Positions 48,048-56,547 of a stretch of DNA of 64,000 nt are shown here, in pieces. The position numbers and the translations under genes were made by a program. The notes beneath the pieces were generated by a model. The model ran no database searches and was not told where the DNA came from. It saw nothing but the letters and a program-made list of their open reading frames with translations. This DNA comes from Acidobacteriota bacterium (GTDB lineage: Bacteria; Acidobacteriota; Terriglobia; Bryobacterales; Bryobacteraceae): NCBI GenBank assembly GCA_029776225.1, contig JAKOTR010000022.1:248001-312000 (forward strand). Reading direction: 5' to 3'. Position 1 is the first letter of the stretch. Every line of letters starts with the position of its first letter.

Positions 48048-49914
48048 ATCTGCCGGCCGGTTCCGCCTCGCGCAGCCAGAGATCCAGCATGAGCAGGGAC
48101 CACAACCAGCGCTCGTTGTTTCGCCGGCCGCTCTGGTGCTCCGCGAGCAGTTTTCTTACAAACCCGGGCGATACGATGCCGCGGCTGAGAAAGCGCGGTG
48201 CGGTGAGGTGGTCGTGGAGCATATCGCGCAGCGGCCCGCGCATCCAGACGGAGAAGGGCGGCTCGAAGCCGTGCTTTCCACGCTGGAGCAGTTCGGGAGG
48301 CAAGCGCGAAGCCATGGCGCGAATCAGAATGTCCTTGCCGCGCCCGTTGCGGATTTTCCAGGAGTGCGGGATGGCGGCGGCGAGCTCCGCCAGGCGGTCG
48401 TCGAGAAACGGGCAGCGCGCTTCGAGCGAGTGGGCCATGGTGGTGCGGTCCACCTTGACGAGCATGTCGCCGGTGAGATTGGCCGTCGCCTCAAAGTACA
48501 TCCCCTGGGCAAGGGCGCCGGCATCCTCCGGCAGCAGGCAGTCCGCGAAGGTGCGCGTCAGGAAGGCGGCGTCGGCCGGCAGCATCCATTCCGGCTCGAG
48601 CAGGTTCTTTCGCACGTAATACGGCGCATAGTTCAGCTCGAAATAGCGCAAAAGAGCCGACGGGCGGCTGATCATCCGCAAATAGTTTTTTCCGTAGCTG
48701 GAATATGGCAGCAGGCCCGCCGCGATGGACACGAACCGGCGCAGCGCTTGCGGCACGCGGTCGTAAATCGCCAGTTGCTGGACGCGACGGAAGCTGTCAT
48801 AGCCCGCGAACAGTTCGTCGCCGCCGTCTCCGGTGAGGGCAACCTTGACATGCCGGGCGGTGAACTTCGCCAGCAGGTAATTCGGGATGGCGGCGCTGTC
48901 GGCAAACGGCTCGTCAAAGCAGCGCGCCATCTCGTAAGCGAGCGCGGCCGCATCCGCGCGGAGGACGATTTCATGGTGCTCGGTGCGCCACCGCTCCGCC
49001 ACCAGGCGGGCATAGTCGAGCTCGTTGAACTCGGCCTCTTCAAAACCGATGGAAAATGTTTTAACTGGCGCGGACGATGCGAGCGCCATGGCGGCCACCA
49101 CGCAACTGGAATCGATGCCGCCGCTGAGAAATGCCCCGAGCGGCACGTCGGCCACCAAGCGCAGCCGGACGGCCTCGTCGAAAGTCTCCCGCACGCGGGC
49201 TTCGGCCTCAGCCTCGGTGAAACCAGGCGCGGGCTCGGCAACGGGTGGCGGCAGGCGCCAGTAACGGCCCTCCCTTACGTTGCCGTGCGCATCGTATTCG
49301 AGCCACGTGCCCGCCTTCAACTTGCGGATTGCGCGGAAGGGGCTTGCCGGGTCGGGAATGTAGCCGAACTGAAAGTAGAGCCGCAGCGCCGAGTCGTCGA
49401 GATGGGCCGGAATTGCCGGCAGCCTCAGGCACTTCAGTTCGCTGGCGAAGTACAGCCCTCCTGGCAGAACGGCGTAGTAGAGCGGCTTTTTTCCGAAGCG
49501 GTCGCGGGCCAGCAGCAGTTTCCGCTGCCGGGCGTCCCATATGGCCACGGCAAACATGCCCCGCAGCCGGCGCAGACCGTCCGCGCCCTCCTCCTCGTAG
49601 AGGTGCACCAGCGTTTCGGTGTCGCTGCGGGTCACCAGACGGTGCCCCCGCGCGGCCAGAATATCGCGCAGCTCCGCGTAGTTGTAGATTTCGCCGTTGA
49701 ATACGACCCATACCGAGCCGTCTTCGTTGGACATCGGCTGATGGCCGGTGCTGAGGTCGATGATGCTGAGCCGGCGCATGCCTATGGCGCAACCGCCGTC
49801 GAGGTGATAGCCTTCATCGTCCGGACCGCGGTGGCGTATGCGGTCGCACATGGCGCGTACATCCGCCAGTTGCGCCTGCCCCTCCCGCAACACAAACCCT
49901 GCGATGCCGCACAT
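48031..49914 (-). CDS. asnB: Asparagine synthase-like glutamine amidotransferase
   Basis: The 627-residue protein begins MCGIAGFV, so Cys2 is the glutaminase nucleophile after Met removal. The class II amidotransferase domain (1-200) includes RHRGPDDEG and VFNGEIYNYAELR; the synthetase domain has the ATP-pyrophosphatase loop SGGIDSS (264-270). Members of this length in exopolysaccharide loci amidate sugars or lipid-linked intermediates instead of making free asparagine. A TATAAA box ends 6 bases before the ATG, predicting a leaderless mRNA. It overlaps and is cotranscribed with the deacetylase and diverges from the SxtJ-carbamoyltransferase genes. The symbol is a family label. Confidence 0.93.
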   Translation of the reverse strand: MCGIAGFVLREGQAQLADVRAMCDRIRHRGPDDEGYHLDGGCAIGMRRLSIIDLSTGHQPMSNEDGSVWVVFNGEIYNYAELRDILAARGHRLVTRSDTETLVHLYEEEGADGLRRLRGMFAVAIWDARQRKLLLARDRFGKKPLYYAVLPGGLYFASELKCLRLPAIPAHLDDSALRLYFQFGYIPDPASPFRAIRKLKAGTWLEYDAHGNVREGRYWRLPPPVAEPAPGFTEAEAEARVRETFDEAVRLRLVADVPLGAFLSGGIDSSCVVAAMALASSAPVKTFSIGFEEAEFNELDYARLVAERWRTEHHEIVLRADAAALAYEMARCFDEPFADSAAIPNYLLAKFTARHVKVALTGDGGDELFAGYDSFRRVQQLAIYDRVPQALRRFVSIAAGLLPYSSYGKNYLRMISRPSALLRYFELNYAPYYVRKNLLEPEWMLPADAAFLTRTFADCLLPEDAGALAQGMYFEATANLTGDMLVKVDRTTMAHSLEARCPFLDDRLAELAAAIPHSWKIRNGRGKDILIRAMASRLPPELLQRGKHGFEPPFSVWMRGPLRDMLHDHLTAPRFLSRGIVSPGFVRKLLAEHQSGRRNNERWLWSLLMLDLWLREAEPAGRYAEAG

Positions 49915-49920
49915 AAGTGG

Positions 49921-49926
49921 TTTATA
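49921..49926 (-). promoter_or_regulatory. -10 box (TATAAA) of the asnB-like gene
   Basis: On the minus strand TATAAA is followed by CCACTT and then the ATG at 49914. With only six bases in between, a leaderless transcript is predicted. Confidence 0.55.
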
Positions 49927-49998
49927 GCGACGACCCCTGGGAACTTGGTTTCATTCTAGCTGAATTCCGGTCACAGCGGCGCGCCAGCTCCGCCGTGA

Positions 49999-50004
49999 TA
50001 TAAT
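49999..50004 (+). promoter_or_regulatory. TATAAT -10 box of the SxtJ-carbamoyltransferase unit
   Basis: A perfect TATAAT directly abuts GTG 50005. Since transcription begins some seven bases downstream, that GTG cannot be in the mRNA, so the true start of the first gene is further in (TTG 50038). Confidence 0.6.
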
Positions 50005-50037
50005 GTGCTCAAAGCTGACTGGGGCAGCATCACGCAC

Positions 50038-50457
50038 TTGACTCACGAACATCTCACTACGGAAGAAACTACGTCCGGACCTTCAGACCGGTCATTCGGC
50101 TGGGTATTTACTACCTTTTTCTGCCTTGTTGGCGCCTGGCCTTTGTTCTACCGCGAGCCGGTCAGGCGGTGGGCCTTACTTACCGCCGCGCTTTTCGCCT
50201 TAGTTACTCTGATCCGGCCTGCTCTGCTGCATCCAGCCAACCGGCTCTGGACCCGGTTTGGCCTTTTGTTAGGCAAACTTACCAACCCGATTGTTACGGG
50301 GCTGCTGTTCTTCCTGGTGGTCACTCCCATCGGGTTGCTATTGCGGCTTGCCGGAAAGGACCTGCTGCGGCTGCGCCGCGATCCGGATGCTCCCACGTAC
50401 TGGATCGAACGTCGTCCGCCCGGTCCCCCTCCGGAATCGATGCCGCAGCAGTTCTAG
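50038..50457 (+). CDS. SxtJ family membrane protein
   Basis: The product (139 residues from TTG 50038) has three or four hydrophobic helices: FGWVFTTFFCLVGAWPLFYR, WALLTAALFALVTLIRPALL and PIVTGLLFFLVVTPIGLLLR, then the polar tail LRRDPDAPTYWIERRPPGPP, the hallmark of SxtJ proteins from carbamoyltransferase loci. SxtJ was named in the saxitoxin cluster but occurs widely beside carbamoyltransferase and DUF5989 genes; its activity is unknown. The start is uncertain because the earlier GTG (50005) abuts the promoter; ATC 50029 is another option. Confidence 0.82.
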   Translation: MTHEHLTTEETTSGPSDRSFGWVFTTFFCLVGAWPLFYREPVRRWALLTAALFALVTLIRPALLHPANRLWTRFGLLLGKLTNPIVTGLLFFLVVTPIGLLLRLAGKDLLRLRRDPDAPTYWIERRPPGPPPESMPQQF

Positions 50458-50466
50458 GAGAGACCG

Positions 50467-50616
50467 ATGTCCTTTGTTGCAGAACTCTGGGCTTTCATGC
50501 GGGCGCGCAAAAAGTTTTGGCTGGCCCCGATTTTGCTCATGATGCTGCTGCTGGGCGGTCTGCTGATTCTGGCGCAAAGCACCGCTGTCGCGCCGTTTAT
50601 CTACACGCTGTTCTGA
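50467..50616 (+). CDS. DUF5989 small membrane protein
   Basis: A 49-residue protein starts at ATG 50467 with GGAG (50457-50460) upstream. It matches the DUF5989 pattern: MSFVAELWAFMRARKKFWLA followed by one hydrophobic helix (PILLMMLLLGGLLIL) and a short AQSTAVAPFIYTLF tail. Small proteins of this kind are found between SxtJ and carbamoyltransferase genes in many bacteria. It is shorter than most gene-calling cut-offs and easily missed. Role unknown; it may hold the carbamoyltransferase at the membrane. Confidence 0.87.
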   Translation: MSFVAELWAFMRARKKFWLAPILLMMLLLGGLLILAQSTAVAPFIYTLF

Positions 50617-50631
50617 GCGTTCGGGGGCCCC

Positions 50632-52467
50632 ATGCGGATTCTCGGGATCTCAGCGTTCTATCACGACAGCGCCGCGGCGCTGATCGAGGACGGCGCAATC
50701 GTAGCGGCGGCGCAGGAAGAGCGCTTTACCCGCCGCAAGCACGACCCCCGTTTCCCGCGCCACGCCGTCCACTATTGCCTGAAAAGCGCTGGGCTTACTC
50801 TGGATGACGTCGATTACGTCGTCTTTTACGACAAACCGTTTCTGAAATTTGAAAGGCTGCTCGAAACGTATTTGGCATTCGCGCCGCGAGGGCTGCGCTC
50901 GTTCCGGATGGCGATCCCCATCTGGATACGGGAAAAGTTATTTCAGAGAAACCTGCTCCGCAAAGAACTGAGGAGTTACGGGCCCGGTTACGATTGGAAC
51001 CAAAAATTGCTTTTTGCCGAGCACCACCTGAGTCATGCCGCCAGCGCTTTTTATCCCTCTCCGTTCGACGAGGCCGCGGTGCTCACTATGGACGGAGTAG
51101 GGGAGTGGGCAACCACTTCTGTCGCGATGGGCCGCGGCAATCATCTGGAAGTTACGAAAGAAATTCATTTTCCACACTCCCTGGGGCTTTTGTACTCCGC
51201 ATTCACTTACTACACCGGTTTCAAAGTGAACTCGGGCGAGTATAAGCTGATGGGCCTCGCGCCGTACGGCGAACCGAAGTACGCGGGGAAAATCCTCGAA
51301 CACCTAATCGACTTGAAGCCAGACGGCTCGTTCCGGCTTAACCTGGATTACTTCGAATACTGCACCGGATTGAAAATGACCAACGGGCGGTTCGACAGCC
51401 TGTTTGGCGGGCCGGCGCGAAAGCCGAGCGAGCCGGTCGAGCAGCGGCACATGGACGTGGCCGCCTCGATTCAGGCAGTGCTGGAAATGGTTGTGCTCCG
51501 GATGGCGCGCTCGCTTCAGGCCGAAACCGGCGCGCGCAATCTTTGCCTGGCGGGCGGCTGCGCGCTCAACTGCGTGGCGAACGGAAAGCTGCTGCGCGAC
51601 GGGCGGTTCGAGCGAATTTGGATCCAGCCCGCCTCGGGTGATGCCGGCGGCGCGCTGGGAGCGGCTCTGGCCGCCTATCATCTCTACCGGAAACAGCCGC
51701 GGTGCTTTGCACCGGGCTGCGACTTAATGCAGGGCGCCTATCTCGGCCCCTCATTCCCGCAGGGGGAAATTGAGGAAAGGCTGCGCCGCGTTGGCGCCCG
51801 CTTCAGCGTGCTCGACGAGCGGCGCCTGATCGAGGCTTGCACGGATGCTCTCATTGAGGGCAAAGCTCTTGGCTGGTTTCAGGGCCGCATGGAATTCGGC
51901 CCGCGCGCGCTCGGCGCCCGCTCGATTCTGGGCGACGCGCGCTCGCCCACCATGCAATCCGTGCTGAACCTCAAAGTCAAGTACCGCGAATCGTTCCGCC
52001 CGTTCGCGCCCTCCGTGCTGCGCGAGGACGTGGCGGACTGGTTCGAGTTCGACGGCGACAGCCCGTACATGCTGCTGGTCGCGGACGTGGCCGAGAGACG
52101 CCGCCGCACGATGACAGAGGAGGAGAAAAAGCTGTTCGGCATCGAGAAGCTGAAGGTGCCGCGCTCGGAAATTCCCGCCGTCACGCACGTGGATTATTCT
52201 GCGCGCATTCAGACCGTGCATCGCGAAACCAACCCGCGCTACCACGCATTGATTTCGGCCTTTAAGGAGCGCACCGGGTGCCCGGTGATCGTAAACACGA
52301 GTTTCAACGTCCGCGGGGAACCGATTGTGTGCACGCCCGAGGACGCCTTCCGTTGTTTTATGGGCACGGAGATCGAGACCCTCGCAGTGGGCGATTGTTT
52401 TCTGCGGAAGGAAGATCAAGACCCCGCGCTCAAGCGGAGCTACAAGGACGCGTTCGAACTCGACTAG
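50632..52467 (+). CDS. Carbamoyltransferase (NodU/TobZ/CmcH family)
   Basis: These enzymes transfer a carbamoyl group from carbamoyl phosphate, via carbamoyl-adenylate, to a hydroxyl group of a sugar or natural product. The 611-residue length is standard. The N-terminal Kae1-like domain starts MRILGISAFYHDSAAALIED and has FAEHHLSHAASAFYPSPFDE and LAGGCALNCVANGKL; the C-terminal YrdC-like part has GRMEFGPRALGARSILGDAR and PVIVNTSFNVRGEPIVCTPED. The spacing to DUF5989 is 15 bases. The acceptor is probably the glycan made by this island; not proven. Confidence 0.95.
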   Translation: MRILGISAFYHDSAAALIEDGAIVAAAQEERFTRRKHDPRFPRHAVHYCLKSAGLTLDDVDYVVFYDKPFLKFERLLETYLAFAPRGLRSFRMAIPIWIREKLFQRNLLRKELRSYGPGYDWNQKLLFAEHHLSHAASAFYPSPFDEAAVLTMDGVGEWATTSVAMGRGNHLEVTKEIHFPHSLGLLYSAFTYYTGFKVNSGEYKLMGLAPYGEPKYAGKILEHLIDLKPDGSFRLNLDYFEYCTGLKMTNGRFDSLFGGPARKPSEPVEQRHMDVAASIQAVLEMVVLRMARSLQAETGARNLCLAGGCALNCVANGKLLRDGRFERIWIQPASGDAGGALGAALAAYHLYRKQPRCFAPGCDLMQGAYLGPSFPQGEIEERLRRVGARFSVLDERRLIEACTDALIEGKALGWFQGRMEFGPRALGARSILGDARSPTMQSVLNLKVKYRESFRPFAPSVLREDVADWFEFDGDSPYMLLVADVAERRRRTMTEEEKKLFGIEKLKVPRSEIPAVTHVDYSARIQTVHRETNPRYHALISAFKERTGCPVIVNTSFNVRGEPIVCTPEDAFRCFMGTEIETLAVGDCFLRKEDQDPALKRSYKDAFELD

Positions 52468-52470
52468 CCG

Positions 52471-53667
52471 ATGCTGAAAAACATTGCCCTCATCGCGGCG
52501 TCCGCTGTCGCAACGCTGATCGGCGCCGAAATTGTCTTGCGCGTTGCCGGCATCTCGTTCCCGTCTTTCTATGAGGAGGACCCCGACCTCGGCAGCCGGC
52601 TGCGCGCGGGGGCGGAAGGCCGCTCGCAAGGCGAGGGCGGCGCCTTTGTGCGCATCAATAGCGAAGGCATGCGCGACAGCGAACACGCTCTCGAGAAGCC
52701 GCCCGGCACAACCCGCATTGCGGTTCTGGGTGATTCGTTCGCCGAGGCCATGCAGGTGCCGCAGGAACAGGCGTTCTGGTCCGTGCTCGAACGCGAGCTT
52801 TCCGCGTGCGCCCAACGCCGCTACGAGGTGCTCAATTTCGGCGTTTCGGGTTACGGTACCGCCCAGGAACTGCTCATGCTGCGGCGCCGCGTTTGGAAGT
52901 ATAAGCCCGACATCGTTCTGTTGGCCTTTTTCGCCGGCAATGACGTGCGGAACAACTCGGCGGCCCTAAACGGCGATCCCACGGCGCCGTATTTCGTCTA
53001 CAAGGAAGACCGGCTGGTGCTGGACGAATCCTACCGCGCCTCGCTTGCCTCCCTGCGGCTCGGTCCGCGCGAACGGGCGGTGAGAAGCCTGGCCGCCGGC
53101 TTGCGGAACAAATCACGCGTCTTCCAGCTCGCCGACCAGGCGCGAGTCGCTCTCAAGCGGCGCGGGGCGGTGAAGGCCATGGATATGGCGGCGGCGGAAA
53201 GCGCGGTGGTCAAGGGTGGCGAGGTGGGCCTCGACGACGCCGTGTACACCGAGCCGGAAAACGAGACCTGGAAGGAGGCGTGGCGCGTCACCGAGGCTCT
53301 GATTGTCGAAATGGCGAACGAAGTCCGGGCGCACGGCGCCGATTTCTGGGTCGTCACGCTTTCCACCGGAATCCAGGTTCATCCCGATCCCGCCGTCCGC
53401 GACGCCTTCATGAAACGGCTCGGCGTGAAGGACCTGTGGTATCCAGACATGCGCGTGCGTGCGCTCTGCGAGCGGGAGAATATTTCCGTGATCACGCTCG
53501 CGCCCGCCATGGCCGAGTACGCCCGCTCACACAGGGTTTTCCTGCACGGGTTTCCCAACGCCGTCATGGGCTTCGGCCACTGGAACCAGGCCGGGAACGA
53601 ACTCGCGGGCAAGCTGATTGCGGAGCACCTCTGCAGGCAGACGGCGGCTGCACCTACGGCGCAATGA
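52471..53667 (+). CDS. Membrane-anchored SGNH/GDSL hydrolase-like protein
   Basis: The 398-residue protein follows the carbamoyltransferase by 3 bases. After an N-terminal helix (about 5-25) it shows SGNH blocks: VLGDSFAEAMQVPQEQAFW with the nucleophile Ser89, NFGVSGYGTAQELLMLRRRV (Gly block), LAFFAGNDVRNN (Asn block) and a C-terminal GFGHWNQAGNELAGKLI with the His. Members beside carbamoyltransferases act as esterases or O-acetyltransferases on glycans. Predicted to face the periplasm. Substrate not known. Confidence 0.85.
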   Translation: MLKNIALIAASAVATLIGAEIVLRVAGISFPSFYEEDPDLGSRLRAGAEGRSQGEGGAFVRINSEGMRDSEHALEKPPGTTRIAVLGDSFAEAMQVPQEQAFWSVLERELSACAQRRYEVLNFGVSGYGTAQELLMLRRRVWKYKPDIVLLAFFAGNDVRNNSAALNGDPTAPYFVYKEDRLVLDESYRASLASLRLGPRERAVRSLAAGLRNKSRVFQLADQARVALKRRGAVKAMDMAAAESAVVKGGEVGLDDAVYTEPENETWKEAWRVTEALIVEMANEVRAHGADFWVVTLSTGIQVHPDPAVRDAFMKRLGVKDLWYPDMRVRALCERENISVITLAPAMAEYARSHRVFLHGFPNAVMGFGHWNQAGNELAGKLIAEHLCRQTAAAPTAQ

Positions 53668-53674
53668 GCGGCGG

Positions 53675-54637
53675 CTATTTCGTCTTGGCGTACCGCTCAA
53701 ACTGTGCCGCGATGTTACTTGTCTGGTAATCGCCGGGGTGAATGATCACGCGGTAGCGGAAGCGTACCGACTGGCCGGCATCGAGCGTCAGGCTGCCGTC
53801 CTTCGTCTTGTCGTTCTCAAAATCACGGACGCCGAAGGGGTTCGCGGCGAACAGGCCGTATCCCCGCGAGTGCCAGTAGGTGGGGTGCCGGGGGTTGCTG
53901 GGATGGTCCAGGATCGCGATGCCCAGCTTCTCGCCTTCCACTTCGCCGTAGTAATCGACCCACGGCGAGCGCTTGCCCCAGACCTGCCTTTCCGTCGTCG
54001 CCCCCTCCGCGTTGCGCATCGTTCCCGTGCGCTTTGGCGTGGCGGGGGCGCCTTTGGGATCCTCTTCCAGCGACGGCGCCAGGCGGATTGCGAAGGTGCC
54101 CTCCTTCGTGTCGCCGAAAACCACTTTGGGCACGGCAGTGAGCGTGATGTCGATATCAATGGTTCGAAGGCTTGGCTCCGAATAAAAAGTCATCCTCCTG
54201 GTCTCGGTCACCAGCGGGTTGTTGCTCGGGTCCAGCCAGTCGAACAGCGCCGCGATCGTCCCGGATTTTTTCCCGTCCTTGAGATCGACGATCTTCTTGA
54301 GCAGTACACGCCCCTTTCTTGGCCCCTTCTGGCTCGGCTCGTTGGCCCAGAAGTCGTAGCCGTTTACGTCGCCGTGAGTGAACCACAGCCCGCGATGGTG
54401 AGGATGGTCCCGGCGCTCTCCTTCCACCAGATCCATCGGGAAGATACGGGTCACGATCTTGCCGGAGGCCGACCGAAGCGGGTGCAGATAAGGCTTGTTT
54501 ACGTCGGCGCTCACAAAGAATTCGGTGAACGGCTTGCCGTCGATTTCCACCGAGATTCGATCGCTGGAATGCGTGAGTTTGACCTGTGCGGCCAAGGGCA
54601 ACCCGAAAAACAGAAAAACCAGCGGCAACCTGCTCAT
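53675..54637 (-). CDS. Secreted PmoA-like (DUF6807) protein
   Basis: The 320-residue product has a signal peptide (ending PLAAQ) and the DUF6807 pattern: VEIDGKPFTEFFVSADVNKPYLHPLR, RRDHPHHRGLWFTHGDVNGYDFWAN, then the central beta-rich part with a TPKRTGTMRNAEG loop and KLGIAILDHPSNPRHPTYWHSRGYGLFAANPFG. Proteins of this type are frequent in Planctomycetes and Acidobacteria beside Gfo/Idh/MocA and DUF1080 genes. The conserved His cluster suggests metal binding. Function not established. A TACTGT -10 (54643-54648) ends 5 bases before the ATG. Confidence 0.8.
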   Translation of the reverse strand: MSRLPLVFLFFGLPLAAQVKLTHSSDRISVEIDGKPFTEFFVSADVNKPYLHPLRSASGKIVTRIFPMDLVEGERRDHPHHRGLWFTHGDVNGYDFWANEPSQKGPRKGRVLLKKIVDLKDGKKSGTIAALFDWLDPSNNPLVTETRRMTFYSEPSLRTIDIDITLTAVPKVVFGDTKEGTFAIRLAPSLEEDPKGAPATPKRTGTMRNAEGATTERQVWGKRSPWVDYYGEVEGEKLGIAILDHPSNPRHPTYWHSRGYGLFAANPFGVRDFENDKTKDGSLTLDAGQSVRFRYRVIIHPGDYQTSNIAAQFERYAKTK

Positions 54638-54642
54638 GTGTC

Positions 54643-54648
54643 ACAGTA
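54643..54648 (-). promoter_or_regulatory. -10-like box (TACTGT) of the DUF6807 gene
   Basis: TACTGT followed by GACAC and ATG 54637 leaves 5 bases, consistent with a leaderless transcript. The match to TATAAT is three of six, so this is a weak call on its own. Confidence 0.35.
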
Positions 54649-54714
54649 GATCACAGAACCCGCGGAGACTCAATCGAGGGCGCGAGCGCGTGCCCATTCC
54701 ATACCCCAGGATCA

Positions 54715-54720
54715 TACAAT
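54715..54720 (+). promoter_or_regulatory. -10 box (TACAAT) of the Tat dehydrogenase gene
   Basis: TACAAT ends 7 bases before ATG 54728, with no ribosome site possible between them. Leaderless transcript predicted. Confidence 0.55.
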
Positions 54721-54727
54721 CTTACTT

Positions 54728-55942
54728 ATGGACGCGATTTCTCGCAGAGGTTTTCTCTCCGGCGCGGCGGTCGCCCTCACGACCGCCAAAAGTTATTCGC
54801 AGATTGCAGGGGCCGGCGAGCGCCTGCGCATCGGCGTGATCGGCTGCGGCGGGATGGCCGAGGGCCACATGCGCGCGCTGATGAAGATGAAGGAGCAGGC
54901 CAACATTGACGTCGTGGCCGTCTGCGACGTCTGGGAGAAGCGCCTCGAAAAGGCCGTGGAGATCACCGGGGGAAAACCGTACAAGGACTACCGCCACTTA
55001 CTCGACGACCGCAACATAGACTACGTTCTCATCGCCACCCCCGAACACTGGCATTGCCAGATGACCATCGATGCGGCCGAAGCCGGCAAGCACATCTACT
55101 GCGAGAAGCCGATGACCCACACGGTCGAGCAGGCGAAAAAAGTGGTCGCCCAGATTAAGAAGACCGGCGTGAAGATGCAGGTGGGCGTGCAGGGCATGTC
55201 GGACGACTCTTACGAGTCCGCCTTCGAGCAGGTGAAGAAGGGAACGCTCGGCAAAGTAGTGATTGCGCAGATCGACTACTCGCGCAACCACGTGGGCGAC
55301 TTCTGGGCCTATCCAATCGAGGAGGGCGCCGAACCCGGCGTGAATCTGGACTGGAAAGCGTGGCTCGGCCCGGCCCCCAAGCGGCCCTGGGATCCCAACC
55401 GCTTCTTCCGCTGGCGCTGGTTCTGGGATTACTCCAGCGGCATCGCCAGCGACCTTTTCGTCCACCGCGTCACACGAATCATCAAGTCGCTCGGGCTGAC
55501 TTTCCCCGAGCGTGGCGCGGCGTGCGGCGGCACGTGGCAGTTTACCGAGAGTAAGGCCGAGGTCCCGGACACGTTCAACATCCTGCTGGACTACCCCGGC
55601 GGACCGACCGTGATATTAGTCTCTTCCATGGCCAACGATACGCCCGTCGAACACGTGCTCCGCGGCCACAAGGCCACCCTCACGTTCACCAGCACCGGCT
55701 GGGTGATCCGGCCCCAGGGAAAGGAAAAGGGACAGGAGATCGTCCACAAAAAGACCGGACGCGAAGACATCACCTTGCATCATCAAAACCTCATGGCCGC
55801 GATTCGCAAGAACGAACCCCTGAAGTGCGATTGCATGCTCGGCTATTACGGCGTGGTCGCTTGCGCCATGGGCGTGGAATCGTTCCGCAAGCAAAAATAC
55901 GTGCGCTGGGACAAGGCCAGGGAGCGGATCGTTACCACCTAG
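54728..55942 (+). CDS. Tat-exported Gfo/Idh/MocA oxidoreductase
   Basis: The 404-residue protein has a Tat leader ([16 protein letters not shown]) and then the NAD(P) motif [30 protein letters not shown] with the family Lys, and the substrate half with [20 protein letters not shown]. It is probably folded with its cofactor in the cytoplasm, then exported to oxidise a sugar in the periplasm. It is divergent from the DUF6807 gene, whose family often accompanies it. Substrate not determined. Confidence 0.9.
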   Translation: MDAISRRGFLSGAAVALTTAKSYSQIAGAGERLRIGVIGCGGMAEGHMRALMKMKEQANIDVVAVCDVWEKRLEKAVEITGGKPYKDYRHLLDDRNIDYVLIATPEHWHCQMTIDAAEAGKHIYCEKPMTHTVEQAKKVVAQIKKTGVKMQVGVQGMSDDSYESAFEQVKKGTLGKVVIAQIDYSRNHVGDFWAYPIEEGAEPGVNLDWKAWLGPAPKRPWDPNRFFRWRWFWDYSSGIASDLFVHRVTRIIKSLGLTFPERGAACGGTWQFTESKAEVPDTFNILLDYPGGPTVILVSSMANDTPVEHVLRGHKATLTFTSTGWVIRPQGKEKGQEIVHKKTGREDITLHHQNLMAAIRKNEPLKCDCMLGYYGVVACAMGVESFRKQKYVRWDKARERIVTT

Positions 55943-55997
55943 CCCCAAGCAACAAGCGTAAACGCGGGCTGGAGCACGTCGGGCTGACCCCTTTTTG

Positions 55998-56003
55998 TAT
56001 GCT
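55998..56003 (+). promoter_or_regulatory. -10 box (TATGCT) of the thioredoxin-like gene
   Basis: TATGCT with an upstream TG (extended -10) ends 6 bases before ATG 56010, consistent with a leaderless transcript. Confidence 0.45.
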
Positions 56004-56009
56004 GGGTCT

Positions 56010-56519
56010 ATGCGTGTTGGTTGTCTTGCCCTAGCACTTCTCGTCTCCGCGGTGCTGGCGCCGGCCCAGTTGCGGCGCGCTCCCGGGTTCTCGTTGCCTT
56101 CCAGCGATAACCGCCAGGAGGATCTGGCCGAGTACCGCGGCAAGTTCGTCCTGATCGACATTATGAAGACGGACTGCCCCCACTGTGGTACGTTCGCCAG
56201 GGTCCTCGAGCGGGTGAAAACGCGGTACGGCAACAAGATCGCCATACTCTCGATCGCCCCGGCGCCGGATAACCCGACGACCGCGGCCAAATTCATCGCC
56301 GCGAACAAGATCACCTTTCCGATTCTGTTTGACTGCGGGCAGGTGGTTTATTCCTACGTTCGCAGCCCCAGCGTCACCCTGCCGCGGCTGTATATTGTGA
56401 ACCCGGAAGGCTTCATCGCCAAGGAATACGCCTACGGGCCCGACACCCAGGAGATCTTCGAGGGCAACGGGCTGTTCGCCGAACTCGACAGCCTGCTGGG
56501 CGCCGCCAAAGCTCGCTGA
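56010..56519 (+). CDS. Exported TlpA/redoxin-like thioredoxin-fold protein
   Basis: The start at ATG 56010 gives a signal peptide (to about VLAPA). The 169-residue protein is a TlpA/ResA-type thioredoxin fold: RAPGFSLPSSDNRQEDLAEY, FVLIDIMKTDCPHCGTFARV with the active-site pair Cys56-Pro-His-Cys59, and PRLYIVNPEGFIAKEYAYG with the cis-Pro region. It probably reduces or isomerises disulfides in the periplasm. CPHC is the DsbA-type dipeptide, unusual for TlpA, which often has CxxC with other residues. Divergent from nothing; a single gene. Confidence 0.82.
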   Translation: MRVGCLALALLVSAVLAPAQLRRAPGFSLPSSDNRQEDLAEYRGKFVLIDIMKTDCPHCGTFARVLERVKTRYGNKIAILSIAPAPDNPTTAAKFIAANKITFPILFDCGQVVYSYVRSPSVTLPRLYIVNPEGFIAKEYAYGPDTQEIFEGNGLFAELDSLLGAAKAR

Positions 56520-56547
56520 TCCGCGGCTGGTGGTAGCTTTGAATTGT

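Noticed and set aside
50005-50007. GTG as start of the SxtJ gene
   Set aside because: It directly abuts TATAAT, so it would lie upstream of the transcription start; TTG 50038 is preferred.
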